Assembly: GCF_036345255.1 (NCBI RefSeq)
Contig: NZ_CP107783.1
Location: 7,681,001-7,745,000, forward strand
Source: Streptomyces sp. NBC_00569
GTDB lineage: Bacteria; Actinomycetota; Actinomycetes; Streptomycetales; Streptomycetaceae
Reading direction: 5' to 3'
Length of the DNA: 64,000 bases
Below, one piece after another: positions 33,011 to 40,048 of this stretch; position 1 is the stretch's first letter, and the number at the start of each line of letters is the position of its first letter. The notes under the pieces are model-generated. The model saw only the letters and a list, made by a program, of their open reading frames with translations. It did not search any database and was not told the origin of the DNA. The position numbers and the translations under genes were made by a program.

Positions 33011-33763
33011 TCAGTTCATCGTGAAGCCGCCGTTGACGGCGATCACTTGTCCGGTGAGATAGCGGGACTCCTCGCCGAGCAGGAAGGCGACGAGACCGAT
33101 GAGGTCGCCGGGCTCCTGCGGCCGCGAGATGGCCCGGCCCGAGCGGTACAGCTCGTGCCGTTCCTCGGGGACGGTCTCGGTGGCCTCGCACTCGGTGAGG
33201 CCGGGCGCGACCGCGTTGACGGTGATGCCCTTGTCGCCGAGTTCCCTGGCCATCGCCCGGGTCAGCGCGATGACCGCGCCCTTCGAGGCGATGTAGTGGG
33301 CGAGGCGGGGGGAGCCGTAGAGCGCGGCGTCCGAGGCGACGTTCACGATCCGGCCCGGCGAGCCGAAGAGCGGGTACAGGGCCTTCGACACCAGCCAGGG
33401 GCTGCGGGCGTTGACCGTCATCAGGCGGTCCCACACCTCGACGTCGATGTCCTGGAACTCCTTGCCGCCCACGCCGTTGGCGAGAGCCGCGTTGTTGATC
33501 AGGCCGTACAGCGGACCCAGTTCCCGTACTCGGTCGGCGAGTTCGGTGACCGACTCGGGGTCGGACACGTCGCAGCGCACGAAGTGGGCGTCGAGCCCGT
33601 CGCCGCGCAGTCCCTCGACCGCGTCGGTGCCGCGCTCGGTGTCGAGCTCGGCGACCACGACGCGGAAGCCGTCCTCGGCGGCCCGGCGGGCCATGGCCAG
33701 TCCCAGGCCACGGCCCGCCCCGGTGACGACGACGGTGCCGGCGCCCCCTGAGGGGTCAGTCAC
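33011..33763 (-). CDS. SDR family oxidoreductase
   Basis: Short-chain dehydrogenase of about 250 residues with a complete triad: TGAGRGLG cofactor motif, CDVSD, NNAAL, Ser in NVASDAALYG, and YIASK (Tyr and Lys). The C-terminal YLTGQVIAVNGGFTMN is standard. Unlike its neighbour it should be fully active, and is the natural candidate to oxidise a cis-dihydrodiol made by the Rieske oxygenase. I use the GTG at 33763, overlapping the end of the cupin gene; a GTG at 33772 in the same frame adds three residues. Confidence 0.88.
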   Translation of the reverse strand: MTDPSGGAGTVVVTGAGRGLGLAMARRAAEDGFRVVVAELDTERGTDAVEGLRGDGLDAHFVRCDVSDPESVTELADRVRELGPLYGLINNAALANGVGGKEFQDIDVEVWDRLMTVNARSPWLVSKALYPLFGSPGRIVNVASDAALYGSPRLAHYIASKGAVIALTRAMARELGDKGITVNAVAPGLTECEATETVPEERHELYRSGRAISRPQEPGDLIGLVAFLLGEESRYLTGQVIAVNGGFTMN

Positions 33764-34277
33764 GGGTGACACCGTGCATCGGCGAGTGCTCCGGGTACGA
33801 CGGGACCTGCGGCTTCTGCGTGCCGATGACGACGCAGAACAGGGCGTCGGTGTCGCCCTCGTTCTTCAGGGACCGGGCCACGCCCGCGGGCACGACGATC
33901 ATGTCGCGGTAGCCGAGGGTGCGGTACTCGACCTCGTCGGCGCCGCGGTGGATGCCGACGCGGACCTGGCCCTCCAGGACGAAGAAGGCCTCCTCGACGT
34001 CGTGGTGGGTGTGCTCGGGGCCCTCGGCGCCGGGCGGAAGCAGCATGTTGGAGAAGGTGAAGCCGCCGGACGGGAGGATCCGCGAGTCGTTCTCGTGGTT
34101 GCCGGTGGCGCCGGAGCCGACGTAGCGGATCTGGCCGCGGCGGTACTGCGGGCCCGCCTTCTCCTGGAAGGAGAGCGTGTTGAAGTCCGCGACACGGGAC
34201 TCCTTGGTGGCGATGAGCGAGTCGGTGTACTTGCCGAGGTCGCTGCCGTTGTCGTAGTCGGTGGTGGTCAGAGGCAT
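33756..34277 (-). CDS. Cupin domain protein
   Basis: A 173-residue single-domain cupin. Metal-binding motif 1 is GPEHTHHDVEEAFFVLEG (His, His, Glu in the usual G(X)5HXH(X)3,4E(X)6G pattern); motif 2 is in GYRDMIVVPAGVARSLKN, which lacks the usual His after PAGV (Ala/Arg instead). It could be a mononuclear-metal dioxygenase or isomerase, or a non-catalytic small-molecule binder. Ten bases after the alpha/beta hydrolase, overlapping the SDR. A role in a ring-cleavage step is possible but unproven. Confidence 0.85.
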   Translation of the reverse strand: MPLTTTDYDNGSDLGKYTDSLIATKESRVADFNTLSFQEKAGPQYRRGQIRYVGSGATGNHENDSRILPSGGFTFSNMLLPPGAEGPEHTHHDVEEAFFVLEGQVRVGIHRGADEVEYRTLGYRDMIVVPAGVARSLKNEGDTDALFCVVIGTQKPQVPSYPEHSPMHGVTRD

Positions 34278-34287
34278 GGCTGGACTC

Positions 34288-35067
34288 CTACTCGGGGATG
34301 CGGGCGGTGATGCGGAGGTGGGACAGGACCCACGCGTCGAAGCGCGCGGGCTGTTCCTGGTTGGCCAGGTGACCGGCGTCCTTGACGATCACGTAGGCGG
34401 TCTTGTGGAGGCCGCCGGCGAGGACCTGCGAGGCCTCGACACCGGTGACCTGGTCCTGGTCGCCGCACAGGACGAGCGTGGGCGCGGCGATCCTGGGCAG
34501 TTCGGGCCGCAGGTCGGCGCCGGCCATGGACTCGGCGGCGTAGGCGTAGCCGGGCAGCCGCACGGACCAGGCCATGGTGTCGACGACGCGCTGTACGAGT
34601 TCCTCGGGCGCCCCGCCGGACACGAGCCGCGGCCCGCGCTTCTCGGCGAAGGCGCGCGGTCCGAGTTCGGCCAGCTCGGCTGCCCGCGCCCGCATGCCCT
34701 CGGCCTTGGCGGGGTCGGTGCCGGAGCCCGCGCTGGAGTCGGCGACGACGAGGGACTCGACCAGGTCCGGGTGGCGGGCCGCGAGCCGCAGCGCGATCAC
34801 CCCGCCCCAGGAGACACCGAGGACGTGCGCGCGCCCGCCGCGCTCCCGGATGACCTCGGCCGCCGCGTCCGCGAACCCGTCGAGGTCCAACGGCCCCTCC
34901 GGATCCGGCGACTTGGCGTAGCCGGGCGCGTCCCAGGCCACCACCCGCGCGTACGCGGACAGCTCGGCCAGCTGCGGGGCGAACGCCGCCGACGAGGAGC
35001 CGATGCCGTGCAGGCACAGCAGCAGGGGGCCGTGGTCGCCCGCCTCCTCGACGTGGACGGCGCTCAC
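34288..35067 (-). CDS. Alpha/beta hydrolase
   Basis: A 259-residue hydrolase. The oxyanion segment is LCLHGIGSSSAAF (about 16-28), the nucleophile elbow GVSWGGVIAL (Ser about 101), acid Asp in LVLCGDQDQVTG, and His in VKDAGHLANQEQP. The size and fold suit the meta-cleavage-product hydrolases (BphD/MhpC group) that break C-C bonds in vinylogous 1,5-diketones after extradiol ring cleavage, which fits the neighbouring dioxygenase; an esterase or lactonase role is equally compatible. GTG start overlapping the NadX-like stop (GTGA). Confidence 0.85.
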   Translation of the reverse strand: MSAVHVEEAGDHGPLLLCLHGIGSSSAAFAPQLAELSAYARVVAWDAPGYAKSPDPEGPLDLDGFADAAAEVIRERGGRAHVLGVSWGGVIALRLAARHPDLVESLVVADSSAGSGTDPAKAEGMRARAAELAELGPRAFAEKRGPRLVSGGAPEELVQRVVDTMAWSVRLPGYAYAAESMAGADLRPELPRIAAPTLVLCGDQDQVTGVEASQVLAGGLHKTAYVIVKDAGHLANQEQPARFDAWVLSHLRITARIPE

Positions 35068-35861
35068 AGGATCTGGCCCGTCCGCCCGGCCAGCGCCGCC
35101 AGGCTGCGCAGCACCGCGTACGGCACGACCTGGCTGGTCGCGGGGTTGCCCGGGTCCGGCAGGTGCGCGACGTCGAAGCGGTACGCGCCGTGCGCGCCGG
35201 ACGCCTCGACGACGTGCCGGGTGTGGCGGGCGCCCGGGTCGGCGACGACCCGGACCCGCACAGCGTCCAGGTCGCCGACGGCGAGGGCGACCGAGGCGGC
35301 CACGTTCGTCGACTTGGGGAACTTCACGGGGATGTCGCGCGCCGTGCCGGACATGACCTCGACGGGCCCGGTCGCCGTCCGCAGCTTGGACAGCAACTGC
35401 TCGTCCATCCAAGGCTGTTCGAGGGTGGACGGCAGCTTGGTGGTGGTGAGCCGCACCTCGTCGAGGGGGCCGAGGGAGCGCACCGCCTGGAGGAGGTCGA
35501 GGCCGCCGACCGCGCCGCCGGTGAAGTACACCCGGCCCGGGCCCGCCGCGAGCAGCCGCTTGGACAGCTCGTCGTCGGTCAGCGCCCCGGTCGACGCGAC
35601 GAGCAGATCGGTGCCGGAGGCGAGGACCCGCTCACCCCACTCCCGTACGACACCCTGCCCGGCCGCCTCGACGATCAGGTCGCAGCACTCCAGGGCCTCG
35701 TCGAAGGTCCGCTGGGGCGCGGGCGCCGTGTCGCCGAGGGGGCGGTTGTCGATGATGCATGTCAACTCGGCCCCGGGGACCTGCTGTTCGGCGAGTGCGG
35801 TGCCGACGACGCGGCCGATCGCGCCCCAGCCGACGAGGCCCACCTTGCGTACCGTGCTCAT
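35064..35861 (-). CDS. NadX-like aspartate dehydrogenase family protein
   Basis: A 265-residue NAD(P)-dependent dehydrogenase of the L-aspartate dehydrogenase family. The Rossmann motif is GLVGWGAIGRVV (8-19), followed by CDLIVEAAGQGVVREWGERVL, STGALTDDEL, YFTGGAVGGLDLLQAV and the C-terminal NVAASVALAVGDLDAVRVRVVADPG, all typical. Real NadX oxidises aspartate to iminosuccinate for NAD synthesis; here it is embedded between a ring-cleavage dioxygenase and a hydrolase, overlapping both by 4 bases, so it more likely acts on an amino or imino acid, or a related keto compound, of the catabolic pathway. Confidence 0.85.
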   Translation of the reverse strand: MSTVRKVGLVGWGAIGRVVGTALAEQQVPGAELTCIIDNRPLGDTAPAPQRTFDEALECCDLIVEAAGQGVVREWGERVLASGTDLLVASTGALTDDELSKRLLAAGPGRVYFTGGAVGGLDLLQAVRSLGPLDEVRLTTTKLPSTLEQPWMDEQLLSKLRTATGPVEVMSGTARDIPVKFPKSTNVAASVALAVGDLDAVRVRVVADPGARHTRHVVEASGAHGAYRFDVAHLPDPGNPATSQVVPYAVLRSLAALAGRTGQIL

Positions 35862-36796
35862 GCGTTGACCTCCAGGGAAGCGAGCGGGCCGGGGTCGGGG
35901 GTGCCGGCCATGTGACAGCGGATCTCCTTCGACGGCGGGCCCGCCGTGCCCCACAGGTCGGACAGCTCGGGCACGCGCCGCCACACCCGCGCGATCCAGG
36001 CGTCCTCGACGATCTGCGCGACCTCGGACGTGTACTCGCACACGAGCCCGGACGGGTCGGTGAAGTAGGAGAAGGTGTTGTTGCCGGGGCCGTGGCGGCC
36101 CGGGCCCCACTGCGGGTCGATGCCGTGGTGCTTGAGCCGGCCGAGTCCCCGCATGAAGTGGTCGACCGAACTCATCTCGTAGGCCACGTGGTTGAGGGAA
36201 GCCCACTCGGCCTGGTTGAACGCGATGCAGTGGTGGTCGGCGTTGCAGCGCAGGAACGCCATCTGGTGCTCGGACCAGTCGGAGACGCGCAGCCCGAGGA
36301 CGTCGCAGTAGAACGCGACGGACGCGTCGATGTCGGCGGTGTTCAGGACGGCGTGCGTGACGCCGACGGGGACGGCGGCATCCCTGCCGCGCGGTGCGAC
36401 CGCCTCGACCTGCGCGCTGATCTCCACGAGCCGCTGCTCGGGGTCGGTGAAGCGCAGGCCGTAGCCGCCGCCCACCTGGTCGAGCGGTCCGGGGCCGAAG
36501 ACCGGGGTGATCCCGCGGGCCTCCAGGCGCCGGGCCGCCTCGTCGACCTCGGCGGGCGTGGCGACGGCGAACGCGAGCCGGCCGAGTCCCGTGCGGTCCG
36601 CGCGGGTGAGGTGCAGGACGTGGTGCTCCTCGCCGGTGCCGCGCAGCCAGGCCGCCGCGCCGCGCTCCGCCTCGACGGTCCGCAGGCCCCAGACCTCCTC
36701 GTAGAAGTCGGCGGCCTCGGTGAAGGCGGGGGTGAGCAGCTCGACGTAGCGCAGGGAGCGCAGGCGGGCGACGGGTCCTGGCGATGGGTGGGGCAT
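35858..36796 (-). CDS. VOC-family extradiol-type ring-cleavage dioxygenase
   Basis: A 312-residue two-domain vicinal-oxygen-chelate protein. The C-terminal domain has the full type I extradiol iron triad: His in GVTHAVLNTADIDAS, His in SLNHVAYEMSSVDHF, Glu in LVCEYTSEV; the HHGIDPQWGPGRHGPGNNTFSYF stretch (split here by function, not frame) is the usual catalytic loop with its own His. The N-terminal domain is the diverged repeat. It should cleave a catechol-like ring next to a hydroxyl. ATG start; its end overlaps the NadX-like start (ATGA). Exact substrate unknown. Confidence 0.88.
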   Translation of the reverse strand: MPHPSPGPVARLRSLRYVELLTPAFTEAADFYEEVWGLRTVEAERGAAAWLRGTGEEHHVLHLTRADRTGLGRLAFAVATPAEVDEAARRLEARGITPVFGPGPLDQVGGGYGLRFTDPEQRLVEISAQVEAVAPRGRDAAVPVGVTHAVLNTADIDASVAFYCDVLGLRVSDWSEHQMAFLRCNADHHCIAFNQAEWASLNHVAYEMSSVDHFMRGLGRLKHHGIDPQWGPGRHGPGNNTFSYFTDPSGLVCEYTSEVAQIVEDAWIARVWRRVPELSDLWGTAGPPSKEIRCHMAGTPDPGPLASLEVNA

Positions 36797-36820
36797 GAGT
36801 GTCTCCAGACGACGGGGCGG

Positions 36821-38305
36821 TCAGTTGGCCCAGGGCAGGGGCGCGTCCGAAGTGCCCCAGTACAGGGACTTCTGGCGCTGGTAGGCGCGGATGGCGTCGC
36901 GGCCCTTCTCCGTACCGAGACCGCTGTCCTTCATCCCGCTGAACGGGGTGGACGCGCTGAACTGCTTGTACGTGTTGATCCAGACCGTCCCCGCCTCGAT
37001 CCGGCGGGCCAGGCGCCACGCGGCCCGGTGGTCACGGGTCCAGATCCCGCAGGCGAGCCCGTAGACCGAGTCGTTGGCCTGGCGGACCAGGTCGTCCTCG
37101 TCGTCGTAGGGCAGGGCGACCAGGACGGGCCCGAAGATCTCCTCCTGGCAGGTCCGTGAGGTGTTGGGGAGCCCGTCGAGGACGGTGGGCAGGTAGTACG
37201 CGCCGTCCTGGTACCCGTCGCTCTCGGGCGCCCGGCCGCCGCACAGCACCCGGGCGCCCTCCGAGCGGGCCAGATCGACATAGGCGGCGACGGAGTCCCG
37301 GTGCCGGTGGTGGACCAGAGGTCCGACCTGGGTGCCGGGGTCCGTGCCGGGACCGACGCGCAACTTGCTCACGCGCTCGACGAGTTCGCCGACGAAGCTG
37401 TCGTAGATCTCGCGTGCGACGAAGAGCCGTGAACCGGCGATGCACGACTGGCCGCTGGACGAGAAGATCCCGAACATCACGCCCGCCAGGGCCTGCTCGA
37501 CGTCCGCGTCCGCGCGCACGATCGTCGGCGACTTGCCGCCGAGTTCGAGGGAGGCGGGGATCAGCTTCGAGGCCGCCACCGCCGCGATGGACCGGCCGGT
37601 CTCCGTGCCGCCGGTGAAGCCGATCCTGGTCACCAGGGGGTGGTGCACGATCGCGTCCCCGACGACCCGGCCGCTGCCGGGCAGGACCGACAGCAGGGCG
37701 GTGGGCAGTCCGAGCTCGCCGAGCGCCCGGTGGATCAGGCGCCCGAGCGCGAGGGAGACCAGCGGGGTCCAGGCGGCGGGCTTGAGCAGGACGGCGTTGC
37801 CGCCGGCGAGGGCGGGCGCGATCTTCTGCGCGTCGCTGGCGACCGGCGAGTTCCAGGGGTTGATCGCGCCGACGACGCCGATCGGCTCGTACACGCTCAT
37901 CGTCACGTACGGGCCGCGGGACGGGGTGAGGGTCTCCTCGGCCGTCTCCAGGGCCGCCGCCATGTACCGGAACGTGCCGGCCGCGCTGAGCGCGAGGGCC
38001 TTCGTCTCGGTGAGGGTCTTGCCGGTGTCGGCGGTCTGGAGGGCCGAGAGTTCGCCGGCGGCCTCCTCGGTCAACTCCGCTATGCGGTAGAGGAGCCGGG
38101 CCCGCTGGTGGGGGAGGAGGTCGCGCCAGGCCGGGTCGGCCACGGCGAGCGCGGCGGCCCGAGCGGCTTCGTCGACCTCGTCCGCGGACGCGGAGTGGAC
38201 GGTGGCGAGCACCTCTCCGGTCGCCGGGTCGACGGTCTCGACCGGCTCGCCCGCGCCGCGTCGCCACTGGCCCGCGATCAGGATGTCGGTGGGGTGGTGA
38301 GGCAC
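36821..38305 (-). CDS. Aldehyde dehydrogenase family protein
   Basis: NAD(P)+-dependent aldehyde dehydrogenase of about 494 residues. The GTG at 38305 is preferred to the GTG at 38371 because GGAGG stands 8 bases before it and the resulting length is normal. Motifs: NPWNSPV and LKPAAWTPL (substrate and cofactor pocket), FTGGTETGR, catalytic Glu in LELGGKSP, catalytic Cys in SSGQSCIAGSRLF, and EEIFGPVL. First gene of the twelve-gene operon, probably oxidising a semialdehyde produced after ring cleavage. Divergent from an MFS transporter across a 300-base control region. Confidence 0.9.
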   Translation of the reverse strand: MPHHPTDILIAGQWRRGAGEPVETVDPATGEVLATVHSASADEVDEAARAAALAVADPAWRDLLPHQRARLLYRIAELTEEAAGELSALQTADTGKTLTETKALALSAAGTFRYMAAALETAEETLTPSRGPYVTMSVYEPIGVVGAINPWNSPVASDAQKIAPALAGGNAVLLKPAAWTPLVSLALGRLIHRALGELGLPTALLSVLPGSGRVVGDAIVHHPLVTRIGFTGGTETGRSIAAVAASKLIPASLELGGKSPTIVRADADVEQALAGVMFGIFSSSGQSCIAGSRLFVAREIYDSFVGELVERVSKLRVGPGTDPGTQVGPLVHHRHRDSVAAYVDLARSEGARVLCGGRAPESDGYQDGAYYLPTVLDGLPNTSRTCQEEIFGPVLVALPYDDEDDLVRQANDSVYGLACGIWTRDHRAAWRLARRIEAGTVWINTYKQFSASTPFSGMKDSGLGTEKGRDAIRAYQRQKSLYWGTSDAPLPWAN

Positions 38306-38410
38306 GGGCGGGACCTCCAGGCGGTCTACGGCCAACGGGTGCGGGGGAGTTGGGCTCACCGGGGCGCTCACTCACGTTGGTCGCGCCCATCGGCTTGCTC
38401 GGTGCTAGAA

Positions 38411-38423
38411 ATCTAAGCGCTTA
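38411..38423 (-). promoter_or_regulatory. Operator copy 1 (ATCTAAGCGCTTA) of the divergent promoter
   Basis: Contains the perfect palindrome TAAGCGCTTA (38414-38423). Related copies lie 105 bases away (38516) and inverted at 38532-38546. It is on the aldehyde dehydrogenase side. Likely bound by one of the island's MarR, TetR-MarR or FadR-type regulators. Confidence 0.55.
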
Positions 38424-38514
38424 AGTATTTTCCCGCAAGACCCTGCGGAAAAGTCGTCGCGCGACAGTGTCCGAGGTGGGTTACGTGAGGGTGACGGTGC
38501 GGTCACTTCCGATG

Positions 38515-38547
38515 TATCTAAGTCGTTAATCATTGACCGCTTAGATA
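38515..38547 (+). promoter_or_regulatory. Operator copies 2 and 3 as an inverted repeat
   Basis: TATCTAAG (38515-38522) and CTTAGATA (38540-38547) face each other across 17 bases. Read outward, each repeats copy 1: ATCTAAGTCGTTAA on the plus strand and ATCTAAGCGGTCAA on the minus strand. The pair lies 58 bases before the MFS start at 38605, in an unusually AT-rich stretch for this genome. Confidence 0.6.
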
Positions 38548-38604
38548 AGTCCTCTTAGTGTCTGCGCAACTCCTCTGTTCGCGTTGTCGCGGAAGGACCC
38601 CCTC

Positions 38605-39969
38605 ATGACGACTGTGGCCGGCAAGCCAGGCCTCGGCTCGATAGCAGCCCGGCTCGAACGACTCCCGCAATCCCGCTGGCACGTGAAGGTCCGGTTCCTG
38701 ATCGGTGCCGTGACGTTCTTCGAGGCGTTCGACCAGCTCCTTGCCGCGTCCGCGCTGCCCGTTCTGATCAAGGACTGGCACCTGACCACGGGCCAGGCCA
38801 CCTTCGCGGTCACCACCGGCTCCGTGGGCATGCTCCTGGGCGCCCTGGTCGCCGGATGGCTGGGCGACCGGATCGGCCGGGTGCGGACCGTGGCCCTCGG
38901 CGTCGCCGTCACCGCGCTCGGGAGCCTCGCCGTGGCCTTCTCGAACGGCATCGAGCTCTTCTCGCTCTTCCGCTTCGTCCAGGGCCTCGGCATCGGCGGC
39001 GTCGTCCCCGTGGCGGCCACGTACATCAACGAGATCGCCCGCTCCGACAAACGCGGACGCTTCGTCCTGATCTACGAGATGATCTTCCCGGCCGGTCTGG
39101 CCGCGGCCACCCTCGTCGCCGTGTGGGTGGTGCCGAACCTCGGCTGGCGCGCGATGTTCGTGATCGGCGCCCTGCCCGTCCTGCTCGCCGCCGCCCTGCC
39201 CAAGCACGTCGCCGAGTCGCCCAGGTGGCTGCTGTCCCAGGGCCGCACCGAGGAGGCCGAGCAGGCCATCGCCCGGATCGAGGCGGAGGTCACCGCCGCC
39301 ACCGGGGAACCCCTGCCGCAACCGGCCGCGGACCGGGTGGAGGAGACCTCCCGGGGCCGCCTGCGCGAGCTGTTCACCGGCCGCTACCTGCGCCGCACGA
39401 CCGTGGTCTCCGGGCTCTGGTTCGTCGCGTACTACGTCAACCACGGCATCTCCACGTGGCTGCCGTCGCTCTACACCAAGAACTTCGGGCTCGACCTGAC
39501 CACCGCGCTCGTCTACACGCTGCTCAGCAACGTGACGGGACTCCTCGGCACCCTCTGCGTCGCCCTCGTCATCGACCGCGTGGGCCGGCGCCCCGCCCTC
39601 GTGGCCGCGCTCGGCGGCACCACGTTCACCCTCGCGACGCTCGCCCTGGTCGGTGTGACGTCGGGCAGCCAGGTCGCGATCTTCGCCTCCTGCACGACGT
39701 TCTTCGTGTACGCCATCAACGCGGGCCTCTACCTCTACTCACCCGAGCTGTACCCGACGCGCAACCGCGCCAAGGGCGCCGCGTTCGGCGGCCTGTGGAA
39801 CCGCCTCGGCGTCATCCTGGGCCCCATCACGGTCGGCGCGATCATCGGCGGGGGCGGCAGCCTCACGATCGTCTTCGCCCAGCTCGCCGCGGTCGCCGCG
39901 GTGGGTGCGGTGATCGCGCTGTTCGCGGTGGAGACGAAGGGCAAGACGCTGGAGGAGCTCAACTCCTGA
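38605..39969 (+). CDS. MFS transporter (sugar-porter/NiaP or aromatic acid type)
   Basis: A 454-residue, 12-segment major facilitator. Loop 2-3 reads GWLGDRIGRVRTV; segment 4 is LFRFVQGLGIGGVVPVAATYINE, loop 6-7 has PESPRWLL-like AESPRWLLSQGRTEEAE, loop 8-9 RVGRRPALV, and the end is VETKGKTLEEL. This pattern suits the sugar-porter-like group that includes the nicotinate transporter NiaP and aromatic-acid transporters. The ATG at 38605 follows GGAAGGA. Divergent from the twelve-gene operon and under the repeated ATCTAAG operators, so it is probably the second importer for the island's substrate. Confidence 0.85.
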   Translation: MTTVAGKPGLGSIAARLERLPQSRWHVKVRFLIGAVTFFEAFDQLLAASALPVLIKDWHLTTGQATFAVTTGSVGMLLGALVAGWLGDRIGRVRTVALGVAVTALGSLAVAFSNGIELFSLFRFVQGLGIGGVVPVAATYINEIARSDKRGRFVLIYEMIFPAGLAAATLVAVWVVPNLGWRAMFVIGALPVLLAAALPKHVAESPRWLLSQGRTEEAEQAIARIEAEVTAATGEPLPQPAADRVEETSRGRLRELFTGRYLRRTTVVSGLWFVAYYVNHGISTWLPSLYTKNFGLDLTTALVYTLLSNVTGLLGTLCVALVIDRVGRRPALVAALGGTTFTLATLALVGVTSGSQVAIFASCTTFFVYAINAGLYLYSPELYPTRNRAKGAAFGGLWNRLGVILGPITVGAIIGGGGSLTIVFAQLAAVAAVGAVIALFAVETKGKTLEELNS

Positions 39970-40048
39970 CGGTGGTACGGGTGTGCGGCGCCGGTCTCTC
40001 GCGCGGGGGGTGCGAGGGGGCGGCGCCGTTCGCGTGCCCGGCGTCGGC

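Noticed and set aside
38306..38371. Aldehyde dehydrogenase start at the GTG at 38371
   Set aside because: There is no ribosome site before it, whereas the GTG at 38305 has GGAGG at the right distance and gives the usual family length.
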